DNA of 64,000 nt from Macrobrachium rosenbergii (GCF_040412425.1 NC_089743.1:85634971-85698970); one strand, 5' to 3'. Positions 47,251 through 58,949 are shown, counted from the stretch's first letter. A program made the numbers and translations. Notes: generated by a model from the sequence alone, not told the origin.

Positions 47251-49150
47251 GTTACATCCCTCAGCAGGAAACTAGATAATTTCAATTACATCCCTCAGCA
47301 GGAAACTAGATCATTTCAATTACATCCCTCAGCAGGAAACTAGATAATTTCAATTACATCCCTCAGCAGGAAACTAGATAATTTCAATTACATCCCTCAG
47401 CAGGAAACTAGATAATTTCAATTACATCCCTCAGCAGGAAACTAGATCATTTCCATTACATCCCTCAGCAGGAAACTAGATCATTTCAATTACATCCCTC
47501 AGCAGGAAACTAGATCATTTCAGTACATCCCTCAACGAAACTATATAATTTCAATTACATCCCTCAGCAGGAAACTAGATCATTTCAATTACATCCCTCA
47601 GCAGGAAACTAGATCATTTCAATTACATCCCTCAGCAGGAAACTAGATCATTTCAATTACATCCCTCAGCAGGAAACTAGATAATTTCAATTACATCCCT
47701 CTGACGGGAAACTAGATAATTTCAGTTACATCCCTCAACGGAAACTAGATCATTTCAATTACATCTCAGCAGGAAACTAGATAATTTCAATTACATCCCT
47801 CAGCCGAAACTAGATCATTTCAGTTACATCCCTCAGCGAAACTAGATTATTTTCAATTACATCCCTCAGCAGGAAACTAGATAATTTCAATTGCATCCCT
47901 CAGCGGAAACTAGATCATTTCAATTACATCCCTCAACGAAACTAGATCATTTCAATTACACCCCTCCTGGCGAAACTAGATCATTTCAATTACATCCCTC
48001 AGCAGGAAACTAGATCATTTTCAATTGCATCCTCAGCGAAACTGGATCATTTTAATTACATCCCTCAACGGGAAACTAGATCATTTCAATTACATCCCTC
48101 AGCGGAAACTAGATCATTTCAATTACATCCCTCAGCGGAAACTAGATCATTTCAATTACACCCCTCAGCAGGAAACTAGATCATTTCAATTACATCCCTC
48201 AGCAGGAAATTAGATCATTTCAATTATATCCCTCAGGGAAACTAGATCATTTTCAATTCATCCCACTCAACGGAAACAGATCGTTTCAGTTCATCCCTCA
48301 GCGGAAACTAGATCATTTCAATTACACCCCTCAGGGAAGCTAGATCATTTCATTACATCCCTCAGCAGAAACTAGAATAATTTCAATTACATCCCTCAGC
48401 AGGAAACTAGATCATTTCAATTACATCCCTCGGCGGAAACTAGGTCATTTTCAATTACATCCCTCAACGGAAACTGAATCATTTCCAATTACATCCCTCA
48501 GCAGGAAACTAGATCATTTCAATTACATCCCTCAGCAGGAAACTAGATAATTTCAATTACATCCCTCAACCGGGAAACTAGATCGACAATTACATCCCTC
48601 AGCAGGAAACTAGATCATTTCAATTACATCCCTCAACGGAAACTAGATCATTTCAATTACATCAGCGAAACTAGATCATTTCAATTACATCCCTCGCGGG
48701 AACTAGATCATTTCAATTACATCCTCAGCGGAAACTAGATCATTTTCAATTGCCCCCTCAGCAGGAAACTAGATCATTTCAATTACATCCCTCAGCAGGA
48801 AATTAGATCATTTCAATTATATCCCTCAGCAGGAAACTAGATCATTTCAATTACATCCCTCAGCAGAAACTGATCATTTCAATTACATCCCTCAGCGAAA
48901 CTAGATGTTTCAATTGCACCCCTCAGCGGAAACTAGATCATTTCAATTCATCCCTCAGCGGGAAACTAGATAATTTCAATTACATCCTCAGCGGGAAACT
49001 AGATCATTTCAATTACGTCCCTCAGCAGGAACTAGATCATTTCAATTACATCCCTCAGCAGGAAACTAGATCATTTCAATTTGTCCCCTCAGCGAAAGCT
49101 AAGATAATTTCAATTACATCCCTTAGCAGGAAACTAGATGATTTCAAACT
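47251..49150 (+). repeat. 34-bp minisatellite, about 55 units
   Basis: Consensus unit ACATCCCTCAGCAGGAAACT + AGATCATTTCAATT. The left third (to about 47700) and scattered stretches are nearly identical. The middle and right parts have many 1-4 bp indels, mostly in the CAGCAGG segment (CAGCGG, CAACGG, CAGCG) and an AGATAATTT/AGATCATTT alternation. 34 is not a multiple of 3, so no frame is conserved. There are no unique spacers. Confidence 0.97.
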
Positions 49151-49170
49151 GATAGGCAGTTGCCAAAAAC

Positions 49171-49880
49171 AAAATAGTTAGGAATGAAAATTCGGTAAAG
49201 GGGAAAGATGTAAGGTGGGGGTTATACATGGCAGCATGTCTAGACTGTGAAAAGAGTTACTTAGGTGAAAGCGGCAAATCCTAAACAGAACGTGGGAAAC
49301 GACACAAACAAACCATTAGGCACTGCAATCAGTTGTCGGCGGTTGCCAAGCACTACTGTGAAAAATACCACACATTTTGAATGCTAATGACTAAGTATTG
49401 TATATGGTTCCAGATTAAAGAAAACTGTTATTAAATATAAGGTAAATGTTGTATGATGAACATTTGTAAAATAAGAATAAAGAAAAACAATTTAAGATAG
49501 GTTTAAGTGAGGTACTGAGGAACATTGTTACGAGAAATTTCATGTAACATTGCAACTCGAGACTATGTATATTATACACTGAACATTTCTAAATAAAAGA
49601 AAAAAAAAGAAAAGACTGGGAGAATATAAACTACCTATACAAAAACACAAATAAAACTGTTAGATTAGTTGCAGAAAATGCCTTCATAACATGCAATTAA
49701 CATAATGGCAGGCAACATGAGAAGCGGTTTTGAGGCCAGCCTATCTAGAAAAATCATAGAAACAATAATAGAAAAAGGGACATGCAAAAACACTAGACAC
49801 CGCGTGGACAATGCATACCTTCAAGAAACCGCAGGCAGAGAAAGGCCAAGGTCACGGGGGCGGGACTACACAGGAGATAG
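49171..49880 (+). pseudogene. Penelope-like GIY-YIG endonuclease remnant (family 2)
   Basis: One frame from 49171 reads KIVRNENSVKGKDVRW, GLYMAACLDCEKSYLGESGK, a stop, then RGKRHKQTIRHCNQLSAVAK + HYCEKYHTF (to 49377). GLY...YLG with the following ExG(K/R)S and AxAKHxxE blocks matches the GIY-YIG domain of Penelope-like elements. Weaker continuation at about 49660-49760 (VAENAFITC; GFEASLSRKIIETIIEK) may be the end of the protein. No reverse transcriptase is present: the 34-bp minisatellite lies about 20 bp upstream. It is a separate lineage from the remnant at 45830. Confidence 0.8.
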
Positions 49881-50160
49881 AGGATAATTAAAGGATTTAA
49901 GAAAGCCAGCACATGAAATTGGAACAACAAGGGCTTTAATTTCCTCCCCCATATACATATAAATACAGCTGGACTATTCTAAGGCCACCAGACGATGAGG
50001 ACAGTTAGTCCTGGAAAGTTTGTAACTTTTCTTGAGTAAACATCTCTGCTAGATACCATCCAGTTTACACGAGGTCCTGTTATTAATTGTATTAATGCAC
50101 AGAACAATTAAGTGATGAAATTTATACATATACACATATATACATATGCATACTATATAC
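49881..50160. other. Probable non-coding tail of the Penelope remnant
   Basis: Contains CCACCAGACGATGAGGACAG and a small AGGAC/GTCCT stem, reminiscent of terminal regions of such elements, then AT-rich sequence. Class assignment rests mainly on position. Confidence 0.35.
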
Positions 50161-50170
50161 ACACACACAC

Positions 50171-50220
<50 letters not shown>
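50161..50220. repeat. (CA)n-(TA)n microsatellite
   Basis: Short CA run then about 48 bp of TA. Confidence 0.95.
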
Positions 50221-50222
<2 letters not shown>

Positions 50223-50334
50223 ATATCTCTCTCTTGAATCACGAAAATATGGAACATGATGAATATATAAATAAGATAAAGGACCCTAGCGTAGAAATTT
50301 CTGCACTCCAGTGTTTCCGTTTCCTTCATTAGAT

Positions 50335-50468
<134 letters not shown>

Positions 50469-51341
50469 AAAATGCCAGTCTCTTGTTTGTCAGCAGGTTT
50501 ACTAGTCCCGTGCTTTTCTCCAGCTAAGCTGTGGCACAAATGTAAGAGGTCCAAGTACAAGGTACCTAATTAGCTGGTTAGTCGAACAGAGGCACAGATT
50601 ACTTTATTTAACCATAACTGAACTGAAGAATTCCGGCTCCCTCAGTAATCAAACCCATTTTATCTTTGTGTTTTTCCCCAAGATCAGTTTTTACCCTAAG
50701 AAAATTGTATAAGCAAGTTTTCCCAACGCAGGGATTTTACCCTAAGATTCGTCTTCCCCTTCTTAAAGAAAACTCCAAACTGGACGAATAAACTAAGCAA
50801 GTAGGTACAGTCACCCAGCCACCATCCTTATCGTCATTATCCTTGTTTAATGTTAGATCGTTCTTTCGTTCATTTGGTTCAACCAGGGGCCCAAATTGTT
50901 TTTGTTACATTTAACAGTTTTCTTCAATAATCTGCTCCTTATCAAAACTTTTCGAATTCAAGTCTATTCGAAATGTCATTTCTCTAGTTTTGCAACGACC
51001 TGAATAGTTTGCTGTCGTGTATTCAGGATTCTTTTCAAAGACCTATTCCGAATATTGGTTTTGTTAATCTTTATTTCTCATTGGTCCCGTGCGCTATGCC
51101 TTGGGTATTGTATTGTATTTTACATTTCTATTCTAAGCTTTGATCGTATTGCATTCCAAAACATTTCATATTCAATTCTTGCTTCAATACTAGAGGCTGT
51201 TGTACTCTAGTTTTCTCGTTTCATTATGTACTTGAATTTTCGAATCCATGTAAAAATATCCCTCGAAAAAAAAAAGTCACAGGAATAAAAGTCACAATAA
51301 CCTTTCCTAGATAGCGACCCCCAAGGGTTTTAACCCGGGAT
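50469..51341. other. Unrecognised DNA
   Basis: No shared repeat or coding similarity. Confidence 0.45.
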
Positions 51342-51448
51342 GTATCCACCTTTGCGGCGTGTTTAGTACAAGCCCGTTGGAGATTTTTTTTAAAAGCCAG
51401 TATGTATCCACTTTTGCGGCGTGTCGAGTACAAGCCCCTTGGGGATTA
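51342..51448 (+). repeat. Tandem duplication, about 70 bp
   Basis: GTATCCACCTTTGCGGCGTG and GTATCCACTTTTGCGGCGTG, each followed by AGTACAAGCCC(G/C)TTGG(A/G)GATT. More GC-rich than the surroundings. Confidence 0.88.
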
Positions 51449-51786
51449 CCGTATAAGCATAAACAAGAGACTATAAATATTAAAGATAAAGACCCCCAAG
51501 AAATATTGTGAATTTTTTCGCCGCGACTTTATTACCGGCCAACATAAATTAATGTGACTTTCCTCAGACTTTTTTTTCCCGTGATTTTACTACCGGCCAC
51601 CATTTTTTCGACGTTATCCACACGAAGGTGCATCTTTTGAGAAGCTACATTTCTTGGATGACAGTTTCCATTTTCAACTATTTTAATATTCCTCTTTTAA
51701 ATGAGCATAGATTAGTAAAGCTATGTTCCTCGGTCCTAATATGCACTTTCAAGCTAATTACTGGCACAGAATTATTGTAGTTCGTA

Positions 51787-51878
51787 TATCAGGTCCACAA
51801 TAACATTCAGTGATGAATTATTGATATTTTTACGAAATCAACAATAATTCACCACTGAATATTATTATGGACCTGATA
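51787..51878. repeat. 92-bp hairpin (short MITE-like)
   Basis: TATCAGGTCCACAATAA at the left pairs with TTATTATGGACCTGATA at the right. The inner TCAGTGATGAATTATTG pairs with CAATAATTCACCACTGA. The spacer is about 12 nt. Confidence 0.85.
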
Positions 51879-52770
51879 CACAGCATATCCCGTTCTCGAT
51901 CTAGAGGAGAAAGACCTATTGTAGTTTTTTTTTACCCTCCTTTTTATCCCTTAATATAATTTCTACTTAGTCTTAATTTATCTTCATTATTTTCGTGTTT
52001 ATCCAACTCTTCGCGTGATTATTAAACTCCCTATTTTGATTTTAAAAATACTGTTACCCATGACCAGGTAAAACAGTACATCATCTGCACAGCTCTAACA
52101 TTTATCATAGTAGTCTCAATCTATGATAAATCGTTAGTGTTACTCCTAGTCGAGTCTCAAGGTAGGATAAAGTTTTTGCTTCATACCTTTGCATTTTTGT
52201 GAGTGAAATTGCTTTTAAGCCATCTCAGTGTCTGTGTGATCATCACTGCCAATCCAGTTTTTTTTTTTTATCAATCCCATCTACTATTTCTCAAACCGTA
52301 TCTCTAATGTATTTGGTATCAAGTTCTCATTTCAGGTTGTGTGAACATAACCGAAGAATGTAAACAATTGTTTCTTTGAATTATACTACCCTCTGAATAG
52401 TTACGTTAGGGCTCCAGGGCAGCTTAAGCCCTTCAAGTCACAGAACATGGCAGTCAAGGCTAGTGGAAATTAGTTAACCCCTTAATTTCACTCATTTTCA
52501 TGTCCATTTTTTTCCTTCAACTGTGAAGGAAAGAGTCCTGGATGACCTCCTTGTAGCCGAAGCTTCAGCTGGACATCGCAGTTGCTCTCATCAAGACTAC
52601 AACAACCAACAGGTTAATTGATCACGTATAACGATTGTTTCAGAGGCAAATCATCAGTAATTCTGATCACCCTCTTCTGGAAAGGAGAATTCTCTGTATG
52701 AAATGCATTTCCATGGGGATATTTTTCTGGGTGTCTTTGCTTAGTCCCCCTTTTAATAATACGCTAGGTT
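51879..52770. other. Unrecognised DNA
   Basis: Nothing recognised; a T-run at about 52258-52269. Confidence 0.45.
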
Positions 52771-52975
52771 AAGTTAAGTGGAATAGTTGAATGTAAGATT
52801 CAGGCCAAATACTAAGCGCTGGGACATAAGAGGTCATTCAAAGCGTTGAAAATGAAACACTAGCTTTTAAAGGTGTGACAAGAAAACCTCGCAGTCGCAC
52901 TACGAAACAATTGAATAGGTGTGGAAAGCAAACTGTAAAGAAATACACGAAGAAGTACAGTAAAAGGAAAGGATA
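52771..52975 (+). mobile_element. Dispersed repeat R7, copy 2 (5' part)
   Basis: AAATACTAAGCGCTGGGACA, AGAGGTCATTCAAAGCGTTG, GAAAACCTCGCAGTCGCACT, GTGTGGAAAGCAA and GTACAGTAAAAGGAAAGG. These match, in order, my memory of a frequent decapod dispersed repeat whose 3' part is represented at 60333-60486. Confidence 0.65.
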
Positions 52976-53558
52976 AGTTAAGATAGTTTGATGTGACTGT
53001 TTCGTACACGACCCATGATCTGTCTCCAATTCCTTTCTGGTGATATTTTACAATTTATGGGATCACAATGGATCGTCTTTCACCAAGTTCTTCCTTAAAC
53101 CACCATATTTTGTGATTCTCCCTCGGTTCTAAACACTATTTGCCGAAGTTAATGACTCCAAGTTGAGAAAAACGACTAAGATTTTATCGATAATTTATTG
53201 CCGAGTGTCGAGGAACGTAATATATGACCAAGGGAGTAAAAATATAGATTTTGACTCTCACATAAGAACATTTTTTTTCTATTTCATTGGGTCCCATAAA
53301 TTACATCACTGACAAGATATTTTCCACACGACAGTAGCACAAGATTTAATACAGAATTTATGGCAAGAGACGTTACCCGTCTGCAACCGCCATTATGGGT
53401 GAAGGTGAGAATGTTCCTATTTACGTGTGCATCATATAATACTATTTATTGAATTACACCATTGAACCATTAATTTTAAGACAGCTGATAGTATAACGTG
53501 AAGTATATCAATAAGACCATGCCCCATTATCACTTCATCAAACTACTGTGGAGTCGAG
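52976..53558. other. Unrecognised DNA
   Basis: No repeat family or coding similarity seen. Confidence 0.45.
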
Positions 53559-53634
53559 GCATGTCCTGACCTATGGGCAGGACATGGGAGGGGCCTCCAC
53601 CCCTACAGGGGCGGTGCCCCTGAAGGGGTGGAGG
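53559..53634. repeat. Two adjacent GC-rich hairpins
   Basis: First: ATGTCCTG ... CAGGACAT (about 53561-53586). Second: CCTCCACCCCT ... AGGGGTGGAGG (53594-53634), with an inner CAGGGGC/GCCCCTG stem, 18 paired bases with one A-A mismatch and a GGT loop. Unusual GC content for the region. Confidence 0.85.
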
Positions 53635-53734
53635 AAAAAAAATGGTTTGGTTCGTTGAATACAAAGTTGTTCAAGTTATAGCTTTGAATGATTGACAATG
53701 GAATTACGTTAAATTGAACAATGAACATACCGAG

Positions 53735-53830
53735 GCTGTAATTGACGTTAAATCTTTTGAAAATATCAGAATTAAGTGTTTTATGTTAGTTGTAACTGAC
53801 GTTAAATCTTTTGAAAATATCAGAATTAAA
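53735..53830 (+). repeat. Tandem duplication, about 52 bp
   Basis: TGACGTTAAATCTTTTGAAA + ATATCAGAATTAA occurs twice (about 53743 and 53796). Confidence 0.9.
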
Positions 53831-54014
53831 AGTTGCACCTGAAACAATGCATGACCTAAAATATAATTCTTTATATTGAAATTTTTTTTAAAAGAACGTC
53901 CTTTTAAGTTGAGTAGCACATAGGCAAAAAGCTGTGTGACTGTTGAACTTAAAAATTAGTATATTACTAATAACCAAGGTAATTTAAGTAATTAGTTAAT
54001 CCCGCTTAATGTTT

Positions 54015-54310
54015 AGAAGCTTACGTTAATTTCTGTATAATCTTATTAGCAAACTTTATAAAACCAACAATGTTAACAGTTCTTTACTTAAAATCTTAAA
54101 TAAAGTTGTTTAAATAATATACAGTTCACATCACAAAACGATCATAAGCTTACGTTAATTTCCGTAGAATTTTATTGCCACATTTGACAAACTGCTGTTA
54201 GTCATGATAAAAGTTAGACTAAAAATATTTCAAGAATATCCTCAAAATGTTCATAGGCTTACGTCAATATCTGTAATATCTTATTGCCAACATTAACAAA
54301 ACTAGATGTT
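54015..54310 (+). repeat. Three diverged tandem units of about 105-130 bp
   Basis: AGCTTACGTTAATTTCTGTA (54018), AGCTTACGTTAATTTCCGTA (54147) and GGCTTACGTCAATATCTGTA (54256), each followed by a CTTATT(A/G)CCAAC-like segment. Confidence 0.75.
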
Positions 54311-55004
54311 CTTGACTAAAAAAGGCAAAAAATTCTAGAACAATTTTATAAGCAATTACATTACACTTTAAATCTTAAAAACAGTAGTGGTACCACCATA
54401 AATGGCTAGACTAATACACTTCACCTCCAGCAAGGAAAAACTTGTCAGTTGGTTTATTGTTTGAACAATGTATGTCAGTACCTTCCCATAGGGGTGGAGA
54501 AATAAAGTTTGTTCGTTGAACACAGCCTTGTATAACTCCCTTGGATTTATTAAGCCAAACCTGGGAAGGGAAGACTTCCATTTTTGTTTAGCTTGAGGGA
54601 AGGTAACCTGGCTTAAGAATCTTGACTTATTTCTCAAATGTATAGTTCCATCAAGTTGCTCTGAAGTTGCTCAGACTTCCATCAAGTTGCCCAGACTTCC
54701 ATCAAGTTGTAAAGCAAAAGGTTACAGAAAACTATGACAGCAAATATCTAAAGACTGGCGATATTTAAATTACCAACAATAAAATCTAATTATTCTAAAG
54801 GACTAAAGAACAACAATTAAAAAAGTTAGTTCTAGAAACAAAAGCAAAAATGAGCCTGTTACACCAAGCTATTACATTAAGTAAGCTCATTCACGAACTT
54901 TTACGAACGGGAAATAAAACTATTCAAGTCATGAAATTCTTAAAAGTTTATAAAAATATTAAAACGCCAATGGCAAGTTCAACAGCTATTCACCCCCATC
55001 TCTT
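54311..55004. other. Unrecognised DNA with a small tandem repeat
   Basis: CAGACTTCCATCAAGTTGC repeats at 54648-54709. Open frames at 54368-54637 (minus) and 54850-55074 (plus) show no domain; the latter runs into the minisatellite. Confidence 0.45.
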
Positions 55005-56047
55005 CAGGTACCAGGGAATCTTCAATACTCGGCCTAGTAGCCTTGGTACTAGGGAATCATCCAAACTCTGCTAGTAGCACTGGTGCTAGGGAATCTTCAA
55101 TACTCTGCCTAGTAGCCTTGGTACTAGGGAATCTTCAATATTCTGACTAGTAGACTTCGTACTAAGGAATCTTCAATACTCTGCCTAGTAGCCTTGGTAC
55201 TAGGGAATCTTCAATACTCGGCCTAGTAGCCTTGGTACTAGGGAATCTTCAATACTCGACTTAGTTGCCTAGTAGCCTGGGTAGTACTAGGGAATCTTCA
55301 ATACTCGGCATAGTTCCTAGTAGCCTTGGTAGTACTATGGAATCTTCAATACTCGGCCTAATTCCTAGTAGTCTTGGTACTAGGGAATCTTCAATACTCG
55401 GCCTAGTTGCCTACTAGCCTTGGTACTAGGGAATCTTCAATACTCGGCCTAGTTGCCTAGTAGCCTTGGTAGTACTAGGGGATCTTCAATACTCAGCCTA
55501 GTTCCTAGTAGACTTGGTACTAGGGAATCTTCAATACTCGGCCTAGTTGCCTAGTAGCCTTGATACTACTAGGGAATCTTTAATACTCGGCCTAGTTGCC
55601 TAGTAGCCTTGGTACTAGGGAATCTTCAATACTTGGCCTTGTAGCACTGGTACTAGTGAATCTTCAATACTCGGCCTAGTTGCCTAGTAACCTTGGCACT
55701 AAGGAATCTTCAATACGCGGCCTAGTAGCCTATGTACCAGGGAATCTTCAATACTCGGCTAGTTGCCTAGTAGCCTTGGTACTAGGGAATCTTCAATACT
55801 CGGCCTAGTAGCCTATGTACCAGGGAATCTTCAATACTCGGCCTAGTTGCCTAGTAGCATTGGTACTAGGGAATCTTCAGTATTCGGCCTAGTAGCCTAT
55901 GTACCAGGGAATCTTCAGTACACTGCCTAGTAACCTTGGTACTAGGGAATCTTCAATACTCGGCCTAGTAGCCTATGTACCGGGGAATCTTCAACACACT
56001 GCCTAGTAGCCTACGTACCAGGGAATCTTGAATACAATGCCTAGTAG
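55005..56047 (+). repeat. 38/48-bp minisatellite, about 25 units
   Basis: Core GGGAATCTTCAATACTCGGC + CTAGTAGCCTTGGTACTA. A longer unit type inserts TTGCCTAG or TTCCTAG between CTAG and TAGCC, and GTAGTACTA sometimes replaces GTACTA. Short and long units alternate irregularly. Later units use CTATGTACCAGGGAATC. Ends diverge gradually. Confidence 0.96.
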
Positions 56048-56521
56048 ATTACCGCCGACAGAAAACACAATAACACCAATAGCACAATGACACTTCGAGG
56101 TTCCCGAAGCTGCAATACAGATTATTAGGAATCTGGTTGCCGAGAAACCTTTGCTGATGACGTCACCATCAACAAGAACCATGGAGTCTTCTCCCTTTAA
56201 ACTTCGGCGAATTACGCGAAAGAAACGGCGTCATTGTTTTTTTTTTTTCGTGTTTTTGTTTAAGGGGAAACTTGAAAAGATTTCTTGATGTTTTAACGGT
56301 AGCAGTCTGATCCTCCGTTTTATGACTTCTCGGCTCTTCGATAAAACTGACTTCTGTGTATCAGAAAGAAAAGTTTAATCGTTAATTTACCGAACAAAAG
56401 AAAGAGAATTCGTTGTACTGAAGTGTGGCGCCGTAAAAAATTAAGTGCTCTACTTAGTCTGAAGTTTTACCAAAGGAAGTTTTATTTCATCTCTTTCTAG
56501 CAAATTTAATCATAATAATGC
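56048..56521. other. Unrecognised DNA
   Basis: T-rich run at about 56238-56250; nothing else recognised. Confidence 0.45.
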
Positions 56522-56640
<119 letters not shown>

Positions 56641-56852
56641 GAAATTTTCTATCACACAACGTGATTTATATACAATCATGAAGCTACAAATGTCTCTTAA
56701 TATCAAATTCACGCTACCTCGGGAATAACCCGATGGGGAATTATCACCGAAGGTACTGGTACTGCCGAGTCTCGAACCCCCGACACAGATACTTATCCAG
56801 CGCCTCCAGTCAAAGTTCTACCCACTGAGCTATCAAGGGAGGTATACTGTAA
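56641..56852 (-). mobile_element. SINE-B, best-preserved copy
   Basis: The sense (minus) strand head reads TCCCTTGATAGCTCAGTGGG + TAGAACTTTGACTGGAG, a clear A-box region, then GGGGGTTCGAGACTCGG (B box). The body is GATAATTCCCCATCGGGTTA and GAATTTGATATTAAGAGACA, and the 3' end is GTGTGATAGAAAATTTCATA, leading into TA repeats. About 210 bp, with only one TA array, at the 3' end. Confidence 0.88.
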
Positions 56853-57396
56853 GTCTATGCCGAGTCTGGTGTACTTTATTTACGTTACCAAATGAAAATT
56901 ACAGAAACCAATTTACTCATTATTTACAAGGATCATAGTAAAGACTGTCTTACTTCAAATAAAAAAAAAAAGTGTTACAAATATAATTGTAAATTACTGA
57001 GCTAAACATCTGGAACACTTACAAACTGTGTAAAAGATTACTTTGACTTTTTTTTTTATTCAAAAATTCCTTGAATTCCACTGCAATTTCTGCATCTTAA
57101 GCGTTTGCAGTATTGGTTTACACCTTTATAATTTAAGTAGGATTTTTCCCGATTATGATGAGAAGGGAGGTTGGAGTCAAAAAGGGAATCCGTCCGTAAA
57201 ACATCTGCCAAAATCAAATTGTGGAACGAACAGTTCAGTGAGTGTTAGAAACATCTGGAAAAGGCCCATAAAAAACAGCGACCCCGACTGGGGACGAAGC
57301 TAAGAAGAATTTTCAGAAACACTGAGCACCTACTTCGTTGGTAAGCGAATATCTTAGGTTTTATCTTTAATTTTGCTATTAATCTTCATCTTTTTG

Positions 57397-57398
<2 letters not shown>
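56853..57398. other. Unrecognised DNA with an 86-codon open frame
   Basis: The plus-strand frame 57043-57303 ends with KNSDPDWGRS and has no domain that I recognise. It could be part of a mobile element but is not called. Confidence 0.4.

Positions 57399-57487
<89 letters not shown>
57399..57487. repeat. (TA)n array
   Basis: About 88 bp of uninterrupted TA. Confidence 0.97.
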
Positions 57488-57489
<2 letters not shown>

Positions 57490-57699
57490 TTTTGATCAAT
57501 GAAAATCTCAGACGAATCATCACCTGATTTTCGCTGACTGACTAATATTCCTATGGTTTAGCTGAAGTGCTTTTAGGAGATAAAAAAAATGCTAAATAAC
57601 ACCTCAGAGATCACATTTTCCACATCTCCGCATTTTAATATTTTACTCTCCAATATTAAAACTATAAAAAAACAAGTCATCCTTGTCAATGAAAGATTT

Positions 57700-57895
57700 A
57701 AGGCAGATTTCCGAGGGAGGATCATATCTCTATACGGCTTTAGATTAAGGGAAGATGGATGGGGCCTCTACCATTTCTCTAGGCGCCCTCTCTGGCTGGC
57801 GTATTGCCCTCGGGACGCTCCTAAAGGATTTGCTTCGTATTTTATAGATGTCCCTCCTTGTAACCGTCTCTTTCTGAGAATTATGTGAAACCTAA
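57700..57895 (+). mobile_element. Dispersed repeat R5, copy 2 (diverged)
   Basis: GGCTTTAGATTAAGGGAAGA, TGGATGGGGCCTCTACCAT and GTATTTTATAGATGTCCCTC + CTTGTAAC follow the order of the other R5 copies with more divergence. Confidence 0.65.
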
Positions 57896-58504
57896 ATTTG
57901 TACGCGGGGAGCTTTCAGGGGTTTTGGTTCACTGATTCTGAAGTCGTTTTTTTTGGAATTTTTATGCGCTGGAAGCATAACTTTATTCTCAACTTTTCGA
58001 TAGTAATAATTAATCAAAAGTAACGTGCAACTTTTTATCAAAAGTCTTACTAGAATTATAACAACCTGGGAACCTATAAATCTATTCTTAAACGTTATTA
58101 CTTTCCGATGATTATTATTAAAGAAAAGTGACGTGCAACTGGTCAGCTGGTGGGCTGAACAAGTGTGCTCCGCCATCTTGAAATCGGAGCCATGCTGCCT
58201 GCATTTCCATGTGGGCAGAGTTCTGTTTGTCTTATTCAAGAGAACGATACTGTTCCCACTGCGACTGTAATTCATCTGTCTTTATAGCAGAGGCATTCTC
58301 AGTTCCTGTGTAAAAACACTAATTCACTAAGTACACCCAAATGTATATACCTTCAATCTGTACTTATTTAACTTGTCAAAATGTAGAGGCTCATAGACAT
58401 ACAATACATCTGCCGAGGAATGATAGAAATAGGAAATGTAAACTGTAATGAAGAAAGACAGTAATATAATATTGAAGACACCCATTGTTCATTCTGATCA
58501 AAGG

Positions 58505-58508
<4 letters not shown>
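57896..58508. other. Unrecognised DNA
   Basis: Two related segments with (A)GT(A/G)ACGTGCAACT at 58019 and 58128 hint at an old local duplication. No coding similarity. Confidence 0.45.

Positions 58509-58552
<44 letters not shown>
58509..58552. repeat. (GA)n microsatellite
   Basis: About 44 bp of GA. Confidence 0.97.
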
Positions 58553-58555
<3 letters not shown>

Positions 58556-58896
58556 GATGTGGGTAGAAACGCAGTTCCTGGACTCGAAGTACCTGTCAGG
58601 CCCAGGATGCTTTTTTTAGATTAATACAAATTTTCCGTTGACAAGTTGCGCTAAAAACTAACCAGTCGAACACTCCTGTGAAATGCCTTTAACTCAATAA
58701 TAATGTCTAAAGTGTTTAAGAAACAGCTGTTGTAAGATACGCACAGCAATTCAACTGTTCTTTGGGAAGTTTAGGTTCTTCGTCGAAACTTCTTAAAAAA
58801 AAAAATGGGAAATTTCACACAAAATCTGAGTTGTTATATATATTTAATCAATGTTGATAACGTGTTGATATTATACTATAAATATTTCATATAATA
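58553..58896. other. Unrecognised DNA
   Basis: Nothing recognised. Confidence 0.45.
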
Positions 58897-58949
58897 TACA
58901 CATATATATATATATACACACATATATATATGTATGTATACACAATGCA

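Noticed and set aside
47251..49150. Regularly spaced repeats resembling a CRISPR array
   Set aside because: The units are directly tandem with no unique spacers, and the context is eukaryotic.
49988..50020. Hammerhead-ribozyme-like motif (GACGATGA, small stem, GGAAA) downstream of the Penelope remnant
   Set aside because: Penelope-like elements are known to carry hammerheads, but the CUGAUGA core is altered at two positions, extra bases separate the stem from GAAA, and I could not find a matching cleavage-site helix.
56766..56852. A tRNA gene on the minus strand
   Set aside because: A- and B-box-like sequences are present but the acceptor and anticodon stems do not pair convincingly, and the sequence continues into a repeated SINE body. 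It is a SINE head. The same holds for 40970-41030, 63640-63717 and 21742-21815.
57043..57303. An 86-codon plus-strand frame ending KNSDPDWGRS
   Set aside because: No recognised domain, no neighbouring exon and no second copy in the window; insufficient support for a gene.
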